Of a DNA stretch of 64,000 nt, positions 34,286 to 43,449 are shown in pieces. Under the pieces are notes generated by a model that did not search any database, was not told where the DNA came from, and saw only the letters and a list, made by a program, of their open reading frames with translations. This DNA is from Polynucleobacter sp. MWH-UH19D. GTDB taxonomy: Bacteria; Pseudomonadota; Gammaproteobacteria; Burkholderiales; Burkholderiaceae. The stretch spans positions 1,550,001 through 1,614,000 of the forward strand of contig NZ_CP099571.1 in NCBI RefSeq assembly GCF_040409795.1, read 5' to 3'. Both the position numbers and the translations under genes were made by a program. How positions within the stretch are numbered: position 1 is the stretch's first letter; each line of letters starts with the position of its first letter.

Positions 34286-35059
34286 TTAGTGAATTAGCGA
34301 CAGTAAGACAACGAATCCAACGCCACAAGCAATCAATATCGTTTGCCGTAGTGACTCGGCCCAGTGTGGACGACGATGCATTTGCGGAATCAAATCGCTT
34401 ACGGCGATATAAATAAAACTACTAGAAGCAATTACCAATAAATACGGCATCGCTGCATGGGCTTTTTCTAAGAAGAAATACGCCAGCACACCACCTATCA
34501 CTGCTGCCAAGCCACAAATACAGTTGTATAGCAAAGCACGAGTCCGTGAAAAACCTGCGTTTAACAAGACAATAAAATCACCGATCTCTTGTGGAATCTC
34601 ATGCGCAATGATGGCAATCGCAGTAAAGATGCCGACCTGATAATCGGCCATGAATGCGGCGGCAATCAAAATACCATCCACAAAATTATGCAAACCATCA
34701 CCTACCAAAATCATCCAACCACTACGCCCTGCGTTCTCTGCATCATGACCATGATGGTGGTGATGGCCATCACCTTCGTGATGATGATCATGGCGCAAAA
34801 GCGCAATCTTTTCTAATAAGAAAAATCCCAACAAGCCAGCTAACAAAGTTGCAAATAGCAGTTGTGGATTAGTGGACTCCATACTAAAAGCCTCTGGCAA
34901 AGAGTGCAGCAATGCTGTGGCTAGTAGGATGCCCACTGATAAACTCACCATGTGATTGACCATCTTTGCCAGCAAAGCTAAAGAGCAGCTAGCGGCAACG
35001 AGTGCACTCGCAGTGCCCGCAAGCGCCGTTACCAATAGAATGCTTTGTAAGACAGTCAT
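34286..35059 (-). CDS. ZIP-family metal transporter
   Basis: Inner-membrane divalent metal uptake protein (Zn or Fe) of 257 residues with eight predicted helices. The cytoplasmic loop is His-rich (RHDHHHEGDGHHHHHGHD, about residues 88-105), and helices IV and V carry the metal-site residues in GDGLHNFVDGILIAAA and IAHEIPQEIGDF, both family hallmarks. It is convergent with sseA, six bases away, and ends an apparently separate unit. Confidence 0.92.
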   Translation of the reverse strand: MTVLQSILLVTALAGTASALVAASCSLALLAKMVNHMVSLSVGILLATALLHSLPEAFSMESTNPQLLFATLLAGLLGFFLLEKIALLRHDHHHEGDGHHHHHGHDAENAGRSGWMILVGDGLHNFVDGILIAAAFMADYQVGIFTAIAIIAHEIPQEIGDFIVLLNAGFSRTRALLYNCICGLAAVIGGVLAYFFLEKAHAAMPYLLVIASSSFIYIAVSDLIPQMHRRPHWAESLRQTILIACGVGFVVLLSLIH

Positions 35060-35065
35060 AGGGTA

Positions 35066-35950
35066 TTAAGCAACGCCCATTTTCTTAAACCAAGCAATGC
35101 ATTTTTCCCAACCATCTTTTGCTGGGCCCTCGCGATAGGTTGCGCGGTAATCAGCATGAAATGCATGCGGCGCATCTGGGTATACCTCGATTACCGATGC
35201 TTTTGCAGCAGCATTCTTGGGAGCTGCTTGCGCCAACGCAGCGCGCATCTGCTCAACGCTTTCTAAAGAAATGCCGGTATCAGCACCGCCATATAGCCCC
35301 AATACGGGCGCCTTTAAATCAGAGGCCAACTCAACGGGGTGACGTGGACTACCTTCTGTTTTTTCACCAATCAAGCGGCCATACCAAGCCACTCCTGCTT
35401 TAACCTGCGGCAAGGTTGCTGAGAGCCAAGTAATACGACCACCCCAACAAAAACCAGTGACACCAACACGCTTTAGATCACCGCCATTCTTCCCGGCCCA
35501 AACGAGAGCTGCCTGAAGATCGTTTAATACTTGCGCATCGGGTGTCTTTGCAACAATATTTGACTGAATTTCAGCAACAGTTCCATAAGCATTCGGATCG
35601 CCAGCGCGAGTAAAAAATTCAGGTGCGATTGCTAAATATCCCAATTTGGCAAATCGTCTGGTGACATCAGCAATATATTCATGCACGCCAAAAATTTCAC
35701 TCACAACAATTACGATGGGCAAATTACCTTTAGCTTTTTCAGGACGCGATACATAGGCTGGCATTTGGAAGCTACCTACCGGTATCATTTGCTCGCCTGC
35801 CTTAAGCCCCTTGAAATCTGTTTCAATTGCAGCAGCAAGAACTGGATCTGCCGCAGCAACGAAACCTACCCCTAGCGCCGTCACCGCGGTACTTGCCACT
35901 GAGGCTTTCATAAAACGTCTTCTACCTTGATCTTGTGTTTTTTCGCTCAT
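35066..35950 (-). CDS. Tat-exported dienelactone hydrolase family protein
   Basis: An alpha/beta hydrolase of 294 residues. A twin-arginine signal is evident (RRRFMKASVASTAVTALGVG). The catalytic triad is Cys in GFCWGGRIT, Asp in LYGGADTGI and His in DAPHAFHADY, the Cys-Asp-His type of dienelactone hydrolases. GGAGA before the ATG at 35950 supports that start over a longer version overlapping polA. Substrate cannot be told; Tat-exported members are often of unknown role. Confidence 0.9.
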   Translation of the reverse strand: MSEKTQDQGRRRFMKASVASTAVTALGVGFVAAADPVLAAAIETDFKGLKAGEQMIPVGSFQMPAYVSRPEKAKGNLPIVIVVSEIFGVHEYIADVTRRFAKLGYLAIAPEFFTRAGDPNAYGTVAEIQSNIVAKTPDAQVLNDLQAALVWAGKNGGDLKRVGVTGFCWGGRITWLSATLPQVKAGVAWYGRLIGEKTEGSPRHPVELASDLKAPVLGLYGGADTGISLESVEQMRAALAQAAPKNAAAKASVIEVYPDAPHAFHADYRATYREGPAKDGWEKCIAWFKKMGVA

Positions 35951-35973
35951 GATATTTGTCTCCAAGTGATTTT

Positions 35974-38781
35974 TTAATGGGCTTCTTCCCAATTATCGCC
36001 AATACCGATACTCACAACCAACGGCACTTTTAACTTAGCTACATTGCACATCAAATCCGGTAGTTTTGCTTGCAATAGGTCAATTTCATCCAATGGCACA
36101 TCAAATACCAATTCATCGTGCACCTGCAGTAAGAGCTTAGTTTTCAGCTTTTCTTTCTCTAGCCAATCTTCCACTGCAACCATCGCTAACTTAATCAGGT
36201 CAGCGGCAGTGCCTTGCATCGGCGCATTAATTGCGGCACGCTCTGCACCTTGGCGGCGAGGTCCATTTGACCCCTTAATCTCTGGAAGCCACAAGCGCCT
36301 ACCAAAAACGGTTTCTACATAACCATTTTCTCTGGCTTCTAGGCGAGTATGCTCCATATACTGCGCCACACCTGGATAACGATCAAAATATTTCGCAATA
36401 TAGTTTTGCGCAGCAGAGCGCTCAATCCCTAAATTGCCCGCCAAACCAAAGGCACTCATACCGTAGATCAAGCCGAAGTTAATGACCTTGGCATAACGCC
36501 GCTGTTCGGAATTGACTTCACTCAAAGGAACACCAAAAATTTCAGCAGCCGTTGCCTGGTGCACATCCTTGCCTTCTTTGAAGGCTGTTAGTAAGTTTTC
36601 ATCCTCGGCGATGTGCGCCATGATGCGCAGTTCAATTTGCGAGTAGTCGGCAGATAATAATTTGCAACCCTGTGCAGGTACAAAGGCTTCACGAATACGT
36701 CGACCTTCTTCAGTGCGCACAGGAATGTTTTGCAAATTGGGGTCGCTTGATGCCAGACGACCTGTCACCGCAGTAGCTTGGGAAAAATTGGTGTGTACAC
36801 GACCCGTCTTGGAATCAGCCATACGTGGCAATTTTTCAATATAGGTTGACATTAATTTTGCCAAGCCTCGATAGTCCAAAATACGCGCGGGCAAAGGATA
36901 GTCCTCTGCCAACTTTTGCAAAACCTCTTCGTCCGTAGAGGGTGCGCCCGATGGCGTCTTTTTAATGATGGGCAACTCTAATTGCCCAAATAAGATTTCT
37001 GCAATTTGCTTAGGCGATTGAATATTAAATGGCTGACCAGCAAGTTGATGAATCTCACTCTCTAATTCCAAGAGGCGTTTACCAACTTGTTGGCCTTGCT
37101 TACCTAAAAGAGCTGAGTCAATCCGAATACCATTACGCTCCATGACTCCAAGCACATGCATCGCAGGCATTTCAATCTGTTGATACACATACAAGAGTCC
37201 GGGATTCGCCTGAATCTGAGGCCATAACTCTTGGTGGAGTCGCAAGGTAATGTCGGCATCTTCAGCCGCATAGTCAGTAGCGACTTGAAGATCTACCTGA
37301 TCAAAACCAATTTGATGTGCACCCTTGCCGCAAACCTCTTCGTAACGAATCGTTTTCACGCCCAGGTGGCGCTCAGCCATGCTGTCCATATTGTGCGGAA
37401 GATGAGACTCGAGCACATAAGATTCCAGCAAGGTATCAAACGCAACGCCGCCCAATGTAATTCCATAGTTCGCAAATACGTGGATGTCGTACTTTAAGTT
37501 TTGCCCGACTTTTAAATGCGTTTTACTTTCTAACCAAGACTTCATACGCGACAACACCTGATCACGGCTCAGTTGCGTCTCGCCATTGCGATGTGCCACT
37601 GGAATGTAACAAGCTTCTCCTGGTTTTACAGACAATGAGATGCCAACTAATTCCGCGGCTAATGCATCTAGGCTAGTAGTTTCTGTATCAACAGCCGTTA
37701 ACTCAGCCGCTTCAATTTTTCTCAACCACTTTTCTAAAGTCACTTCATCCGTAACGCACTCATATTGGCGCTCTAGCGAATCTGGTGCAGCTGTTTTTGG
37801 TGATGCGCTTACAGCTGCTGTAGATTTTTTTGATTCAACTGCTTCGACTTGATTGCTGATTGGCGTACCGGCTAGATCCAGAGACTCTCCTTCTAGGGCC
37901 TCATTGGATGGACTTGCTAACTGCTTTTCTACATCACGCAACCATGTTTTAAATGCATAGCGCTCAAACAAATCTCGCAGTAGAGCAGCATCTTCTGGCT
38001 TGGCATGTAAATCATCCAAACCTGGCAAGTGTGGCGACAAATCGCAATCTGTTTTAACGGTGATTAGTTGTCGTGCTTGTGGCAACCAACTGAGCGTTGC
38101 ACGCAAGTTTTCTCCGACTACACCTTTTACTTGATCTGCATTCGCAATCAAATTATCTAAATTGCCAAACTCTGCCAGCCATTTATTTGCTGTTTTGGGG
38201 CCTGCCTTTGGAACGCCAGGAACATTGTCAACGGCATCACCAATGATCGATAAGTAATCCACAATTAACTCTGGTGGAACGCCAAATTTTTCAACCACGC
38301 CATCAATGTCTAATTTTTCATTGGTCATCGTATTAATCAGCGTGACCGATGCATTGACTAATTGCGCCAGATCCTTATCACCCGTAGAGATGATGGTTTC
38401 CCAACCCGCTTGTGTAGCCTGGCAAGCTAAGGTACCAATCACATCGTCAGCCTCCACCCCCGATACCATTAATACAGGCCAGCCCAATGCCTTAACCATC
38501 AAATGAATTGGCTCAATTTGCTTGACCAAATCCTCGGGCATAGGAGAGCGATGGGCCTTGTATTCTGGGTACATCTCATCCCGGAAGGTTTTCCCTTTAG
38601 CGTCAAATACGCAAGCAATATGGTCGGCTTTTAGCTCCGAACGGGCACGGCGCATCATATTGACCATGCCATATATAGCCCCCGTGGGCTCTCCAGCCCC
38701 ATTTCTTAGGTCGGGCATGGCATGGAAGGCGCGATAGAGGTAGCTAGAGCCATCTACCAACAAGAGTCTATGTTTCGTCAT
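35974..38781 (-). CDS. polA: DNA polymerase I
   Basis: Repair and Okazaki-fragment polymerase of 935 residues with all three parts: 5' nuclease (LLLVDGSSYLYRAFHAMP; GVEADDVIGTLA), a 3'-5' exonuclease that keeps its first metal motif (AVDTETTSLD), and the polymerase core (SADYSQIELRIMAH, RRYAKVINFGLIYGMS, VHDELVFDV). ATG 38781 (MTKHRLLLVDGS) is the family start; nine more residues are possible upstream. Confidence 0.97.
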   Translation of the reverse strand: MTKHRLLLVDGSSYLYRAFHAMPDLRNGAGEPTGAIYGMVNMMRRARSELKADHIACVFDAKGKTFRDEMYPEYKAHRSPMPEDLVKQIEPIHLMVKALGWPVLMVSGVEADDVIGTLACQATQAGWETIISTGDKDLAQLVNASVTLINTMTNEKLDIDGVVEKFGVPPELIVDYLSIIGDAVDNVPGVPKAGPKTANKWLAEFGNLDNLIANADQVKGVVGENLRATLSWLPQARQLITVKTDCDLSPHLPGLDDLHAKPEDAALLRDLFERYAFKTWLRDVEKQLASPSNEALEGESLDLAGTPISNQVEAVESKKSTAAVSASPKTAAPDSLERQYECVTDEVTLEKWLRKIEAAELTAVDTETTSLDALAAELVGISLSVKPGEACYIPVAHRNGETQLSRDQVLSRMKSWLESKTHLKVGQNLKYDIHVFANYGITLGGVAFDTLLESYVLESHLPHNMDSMAERHLGVKTIRYEEVCGKGAHQIGFDQVDLQVATDYAAEDADITLRLHQELWPQIQANPGLLYVYQQIEMPAMHVLGVMERNGIRIDSALLGKQGQQVGKRLLELESEIHQLAGQPFNIQSPKQIAEILFGQLELPIIKKTPSGAPSTDEEVLQKLAEDYPLPARILDYRGLAKLMSTYIEKLPRMADSKTGRVHTNFSQATAVTGRLASSDPNLQNIPVRTEEGRRIREAFVPAQGCKLLSADYSQIELRIMAHIAEDENLLTAFKEGKDVHQATAAEIFGVPLSEVNSEQRRYAKVINFGLIYGMSAFGLAGNLGIERSAAQNYIAKYFDRYPGVAQYMEHTRLEARENGYVETVFGRRLWLPEIKGSNGPRRQGAERAAINAPMQGTAADLIKLAMVAVEDWLEKEKLKTKLLLQVHDELVFDVPLDEIDLLQAKLPDLMCNVAKLKVPLVVSIGIGDNWEEAH

Positions 38782-38863
38782 ACCGCAATCGTACAATCTA
38801 GTTAACAATTACCTACAGGACGGATTAATCAACTGCCCAAAAGTAGGCCAAAAAAGGTGAAAA

Positions 38864-39277
38864 ATGATGCATGCCCTAACAAACGTAATTAGCCATATCT
38901 TGAGCCAAAGTCTCGCTCTCACGAGTTTTTTGGTAATTTTTGCTGTCTTCGGAGCAGGTTCTGCACAGGCTCAGAATAACAGCCAGGCACTCAGTCAATC
39001 TGAGTTGAACCGAATCAATAATCAACCACTCTCACCCATGATGAGTCCGGCTGGCGTTGTGAGCAATCCAGAGACTCGCAAGCCAAGCTTCCAACACAAA
39101 GAAGCTACTGGCACTGAAATTACCGAATACAAGGATGCAAATAGTCCTACACAAGTACAAGTTAAAACCAAGTACACCACTTATGAGATGTCGCCACCAG
39201 ATTCTGTAATGCCTGGACCACCCTCCGGTGAAGGTGCACTGATTAGCGTACCCAGCATCAGCATTCCGATTCAATAA
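38864..39277 (+). CDS. Small exported protein, DUF2782-like
   Basis: A 137-residue protein with a signal peptide (about residues 15-36, cleavage near AQA). The C-terminal part, ATGTEITEYKDANSPTQVQV with a later YEMSPPDS, resembles DUF2782, which is commonly encoded between polA and the homoserine kinase in beta-proteobacteria, as here. Function unknown. AAAAAGG precedes the double ATG. It runs 19 bp ahead of thrB. Confidence 0.75.
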   Translation: MMHALTNVISHILSQSLALTSFLVIFAVFGAGSAQAQNNSQALSQSELNRINNQPLSPMMSPAGVVSNPETRKPSFQHKEATGTEITEYKDANSPTQVQVKTKYTTYEMSPPDSVMPGPPSGEGALISVPSISIPIQ

Positions 39278-39295
39278 AGAACTACGCATTTAACA

Positions 39296-40273
39296 ATGGC
39301 TGTATTTACTCCGATTGAACTTGGTGAGATTGCTCCATGGATCTCCCAAGAATTTACTATCGGCCAAGCAACAGATATTCGTGGCATTCATGGTGGAATT
39401 GAAAACTCCAACTTCTTCTTAGACACCACTAAAGATGGCAAGAAACAAGAATATGTTCTTACCATCTTTGAGCGCTTAACTGCAGCGCAACTTCCCTACT
39501 ACCTAGAGCTAATGCGTCACTTGGCGAATAAAGGCATTCCTGTGCCTAAGCCAATTGAGAATAAGCGTGGCGAGATTCTTTTTACCCTAAAAGGTAAGCC
39601 AGCCGCGATCGTTAGCAAGTTACCCGGCCTCTCCCGAATGCAGCCAGAAGTAAAGCACTGCGCTTTAGTTGGTGAGATGCTGGCCAAAATGCATCTTGCT
39701 GGAAAAGATTTTCCAAAGACGCAAGAAAATCTTCGCAGCCTTGGTTGGTGGCAACAAACCATTCCACTAGTATTGCCTCATTTAAATACTGCTCAAAAAG
39801 AATTGCTTACTCATGAGCTCAGTACCCAAGAAGCTTTTTTCTCATCTAGTAATTACGACATGCTTCCGCAAGGCGCTAGCCATTGCGATCTCTTCAGAGA
39901 TAACGTCTTGTTTGATCCTAAGGGATCATCAGATAGCAGCAATGATCAGTTAGGCGGGTTTTTTGATTTCTATTTTGCTGGCACCGATAAATGGTTGTTT
40001 GACCTTGCTGTCACCGTGAATGATTGGTGCTTGGCTGAGAATAAGCAAGATTTAGATCCAGCTCGCTTTGATGCCTTGATGAATGCCTATCAATCTGTGC
40101 GCCCACTTACCAAAGAAGAGCAAGTAAGCTGGCCTCTGATGGTACGAGCAGCAGCCTTGCGTTTTTGGGTTTCTCGCCTATGGGACTTTTATTTACCCCG
40201 TGACGCCCAAATGCTCACACCGCATGACCCAACGCATTTCGAACGCATTCTTCTTAGCCGCCGCACTCTATGA
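39296..40273 (+). CDS. thrB: Homoserine kinase (aminoglycoside phosphotransferase fold)
   Basis: Phosphorylates homoserine for threonine synthesis. The 325-residue protein is of the APH-fold type found in beta-proteobacteria and pseudomonads rather than the GHMP type: MAVFTPIELGEIAPWI at the start, catalytic loop SHCDLFRDNVLFD, and metal-binding GGFFDFYFAGTDKWLFDLA. Overlaps the next gene by four bases. Confidence 0.95.
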   Translation: MAVFTPIELGEIAPWISQEFTIGQATDIRGIHGGIENSNFFLDTTKDGKKQEYVLTIFERLTAAQLPYYLELMRHLANKGIPVPKPIENKRGEILFTLKGKPAAIVSKLPGLSRMQPEVKHCALVGEMLAKMHLAGKDFPKTQENLRSLGWWQQTIPLVLPHLNTAQKELLTHELSTQEAFFSSSNYDMLPQGASHCDLFRDNVLFDPKGSSDSSNDQLGGFFDFYFAGTDKWLFDLAVTVNDWCLAENKQDLDPARFDALMNAYQSVRPLTKEEQVSWPLMVRAAALRFWVSRLWDFYLPRDAQMLTPHDPTHFERILLSRRTL

Positions 40274-41043
40274 GACTTAATAACGTTGCCCCCAAAGAAG
40301 GCTACACCTGGATTCAACAGGGAATTTGGTTATTCAAACAAAATCCTTTGGGATTTTTGATGTTGGTCTTTATGTATGTTTTTGTTGCTCAACTTGCCGT
40401 CATCATCCCAGTCATTGGCGTCTTTGCGGTCCTGCTACTGACACCCACTCTTTCGGTTGGATTTATGACTGCTTGCCGTCAAGCAATTCAGAAAGAGCGT
40501 ATTCGACCCAGCGTCTACTTAATTGCATTGCAATCAGGACAATTTGTTCGTAACCGAATTCTGCAGTTAGGCTTGGTATACGCCGCTTTGATTTTGCTGA
40601 TGAGTTTTGTCTTGAGTCTCTTGGTGGATTTCGAAACGCTATTGCCCCTCATGACAACCGATAAACCCATCACCCCCGAAGCACTCAGGCAGGTTTATCT
40701 TGTGCTGGTCTTTGGCGCCATTTTGTATATCCCCATTGCAATGCTGATGTGGTTCTCACCCATCTTAATTGCTTGGGCTGATATGTCTGTTCCGCAAGCC
40801 TTGTTTTCTAGCTGGCTAGCTTGTTGGACAAATAAAGCCGCATTCTTTTTTTACCTTGCCATCTGGAGTGCGATTTTGATCGCCATTCCTTTGTCAATCG
40901 GCATGCTCTTTGATGCTTTAGATTTAGGTCAGGCAGCATCTTTTATTGTGGCGCCAATTTCGATGGCTGGCTTAACCATCATGCACTGCTCCTTTTATGC
41001 CACTTGGAAAGCCTGCTTTGCTGAAGAAGGAGCTAGCCTGTAA
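40270..41043 (+). CDS. BPSS1780-family membrane protein
   Basis: A 257-residue polytopic membrane protein with about six helices. GYTWIQQGIWLFKQNPLGFL at the start and the terminal MAGLTIMHCSFYATWKACF are characteristic of this family. Function unknown. Translationally coupled to thrB by an ATGA overlap, as in related genomes. Confidence 0.88.
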   Translation: MRLNNVAPKEGYTWIQQGIWLFKQNPLGFLMLVFMYVFVAQLAVIIPVIGVFAVLLLTPTLSVGFMTACRQAIQKERIRPSVYLIALQSGQFVRNRILQLGLVYAALILLMSFVLSLLVDFETLLPLMTTDKPITPEALRQVYLVLVFGAILYIPIAMLMWFSPILIAWADMSVPQALFSSWLACWTNKAAFFFYLAIWSAILIAIPLSIGMLFDALDLGQAASFIVAPISMAGLTIMHCSFYATWKACFAEEGASL

Positions 41044-41061
41044 GCTTAGCTCTCATCAAAC

Positions 41062-43425
41062 TCAGTCAATTGCAGCCAATTTTGCAATACTGAGTTGTAA
41101 CCATTTGACGCCGTGACGCTTAAAGTTCACTTGCGCTCTAGCATCCGCATCAACACCCTCTAATCCTGTAACACGCCCTTCACCAAACTTCGTATGAAAT
41201 ACATTTTGGCCAATCGTGAAAGGATAATTTCCTCGGGGCGGTGAAGCTAAACGCTTCACTTCCATAGAGGCTGAGCTGACTCGCTTAGCTGGTCTTGGGC
41301 GTTCGCTACCAGAATCAAAAAAGTCATTCGATTCGTATTCACGCTGACGGGTGTAACCATCTTGCCAGGTAGAACTGGATCTTGAGCTGCCACCCCAACG
41401 CGCATCTTTTGCTTTAGGTGTTAACCACTTCAATGATTCGCTTGGTAACTCTTCCAAGAAACGGGAAGGCATGTTGTAGCGCACTTGGCCATGCAGCATG
41501 CGTGACTGGGTGTGCGACAAATACAAGCGCTCCTTAGCGCGCGTAATAGCAACATACATGAGGCGTCGCTCTTCTTCTAAACCGTTTTGCTCATTCACGC
41601 TGTTCTCGTGCGGGAACAAGCCCTCTTCAAGACCAGTAATAAATACCGAGGTGAACTCCAAACCTTTTGCAGAGTGCACCGTCATGAGTTGCACAGCATC
41701 TTGACCTGCTTGAGCCTGGTTATCGCCCGCTTCCAAAGAGGCATGCGCCAAGAAAGCCGCAAGTGGAGACATTTCTACTGTGCCTGGATCATTTTCACCA
41801 GGCAAGAGTGCGGCAATCGCATCTTGCCCATAACCCTCTTCCGCAATAAATGCAGTAGCGGCGTTAATCAATTCTTGTAAGTTTTCGACTCGGTCTTGCC
41901 CTTCGCGCTCAGACAAATAATGCTGAATCAAGCCGCTGTGCTGAATCACAAACTCAACAGTTTCTGGCAGGGTATTGTGGCGGGTTGCTTCACGCATGTG
42001 ATCCACCAGGCGAATAAAGCCGCCTAAGGAGGCGCCCGCTTTACCCTCGAGAGAAGATGCTGCGGTGTACAAGGAACACTGCTGGGCTCTTGCTGCATCT
42101 TGTAATGCTTCAATCGATCTTGCGCCAATACCCCGCGTTGGGAAATTCACAACCCGAGAGAAGGAAGTATCGTCATTGGGATTTTCAAGTAAACGCAAAT
42201 AAGCGAGTGCATGCTTAATTTCTGCGCGCTCGAAGAATCGCAATCCGCCATACACACGATACGGAATACCCGCAGAGAAAAGTGCATGCTCAATAATGCG
42301 TGACTGCGCATTGCTTCTATAGAGCAAAGCAATTTCAGTGCGTTTGATGCCGCTATTTACCAAGGCTTTTATTTCATCTACCAACCAAGCTGCTTCAGCA
42401 TGATCACTTGGTGCCTCATAGATGCGAACTGGCTCACCATGTCCAGCATCAGTACGTAAGTTCTTGCCAAGACGCTCAGCATTATTTGCAATCAAATGAT
42501 TGGCGGTATCCAAAATATGTCCGTGTGAGCGATAGTTCTGCTCGAGCTTGACCAGCAAGGGATGAAACTGCTTTTCATAAAGACGCATGTTTTCAACGTC
42601 AGCGCCACGGAAGGCGTAAATACTTTGGTCGTCATCGCCGACTGCAAATACCGAACTACTTCCCATACCGCTCACATTGACACGGCTCGCATCATGACCA
42701 GAAAGTAATTTGAGCCAGGCATATTGCAAGGCATTGGTATCCTGAAACTCGTCAATCAGAATATGACGAAAGCGCTCTTGGTAATGAGTACGAATCGGCT
42801 CGCTGTGCTTCAATAGCTCATAACTACGCAGCAGTAATTCAGCAAAATCTACAACGCCTTCACGCTGGCATTGCTCATCATAGGCTGCATACAGTTGCGC
42901 CATCTTTGCCTGAAAATCATCGCCAAGCGATAAATCTTTAGCGCGCTGCCCACGCTCTTTTGCATGCGCAATGAAATACTGCAACTGCTTAGGTGGATAC
43001 TTTTCATCATCCACCTTTAAACCTTTTAAAAGACGCTTAATGGCCGATAGCTGATCTTGGGTATCTAGGATCTGGAAGGTCGATGGTAAACCCGCCTCTT
43101 TATGATGAGCCCGCAATAAACGATTACATAAGCCATGGAAAGTGCCAATCCACATGCCACGAGTATTGATTGGCAGCATGGCGCTCAAGCGCACCATCAT
43201 CTCTTTTGCCGCCTTATTGGTAAATGTCACCGCCAAGACCCCGATCGGTGAAACTTGCCCTGTTTGAATCAACCAAGCAATCCTAGTAGTCAACACACGT
43301 GTCTTGCCACTACCAGCGCCTGCCAAAATCAAGGCAGATTGGGCTTGGCCATCTGGGTTAACGGGCGGGAGGGTTACAGCCTCGCGCTGTTCTGGATTAA
43401 GGTTCGCGAGCATGTCTGAATACAT
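41062..43425 (-). CDS. uvrD: UvrD/PcrA-type DNA helicase
   Basis: 3'-5' superfamily 1 helicase of 787 residues for mismatch and nucleotide-excision repair. Walker A is [17 protein letters not shown], motif II is [12 protein letters not shown], motif [18 protein letters not shown] and motif [11 protein letters not shown]. The C-terminal Tudor-like segment ([16 protein letters not shown]) binds RNA polymerase in homologues. ATG 43413 (MLANLNPEQ) is an alternative start. Divergent from valS. Confidence 0.96.
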   Translation of the reverse strand: MYSDMLANLNPEQREAVTLPPVNPDGQAQSALILAGAGSGKTRVLTTRIAWLIQTGQVSPIGVLAVTFTNKAAKEMMVRLSAMLPINTRGMWIGTFHGLCNRLLRAHHKEAGLPSTFQILDTQDQLSAIKRLLKGLKVDDEKYPPKQLQYFIAHAKERGQRAKDLSLGDDFQAKMAQLYAAYDEQCQREGVVDFAELLLRSYELLKHSEPIRTHYQERFRHILIDEFQDTNALQYAWLKLLSGHDASRVNVSGMGSSSVFAVGDDDQSIYAFRGADVENMRLYEKQFHPLLVKLEQNYRSHGHILDTANHLIANNAERLGKNLRTDAGHGEPVRIYEAPSDHAEAAWLVDEIKALVNSGIKRTEIALLYRSNAQSRIIEHALFSAGIPYRVYGGLRFFERAEIKHALAYLRLLENPNDDTSFSRVVNFPTRGIGARSIEALQDAARAQQCSLYTAASSLEGKAGASLGGFIRLVDHMREATRHNTLPETVEFVIQHSGLIQHYLSEREGQDRVENLQELINAATAFIAEEGYGQDAIAALLPGENDPGTVEMSPLAAFLAHASLEAGDNQAQAGQDAVQLMTVHSAKGLEFTSVFITGLEEGLFPHENSVNEQNGLEEERRLMYVAITRAKERLYLSHTQSRMLHGQVRYNMPSRFLEELPSESLKWLTPKAKDARWGGSSRSSSTWQDGYTRQREYESNDFFDSGSERPRPAKRVSSASMEVKRLASPPRGNYPFTIGQNVFHTKFGEGRVTGLEGVDADARAQVNFKRHGVKWLQLSIAKLAAID

Positions 43426-43432
43426 CAGCCCA

Positions 43433-43440
43433 ATTATAAT
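43433..43440. promoter_or_regulatory. Bidirectional -10 element between uvrD and valS
   Basis: ATTATAAT reads TATAAT on both strands (plus 43435-43440; minus 43438 down to 43433). Starts predicted seven bases beyond lie about three bases before the valS ATG and one base before the first uvrD ATG. Neither direction has a clear -35, so this is tentative. Confidence 0.4.
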
Positions 43441-43449
43441 TTGCCTCTT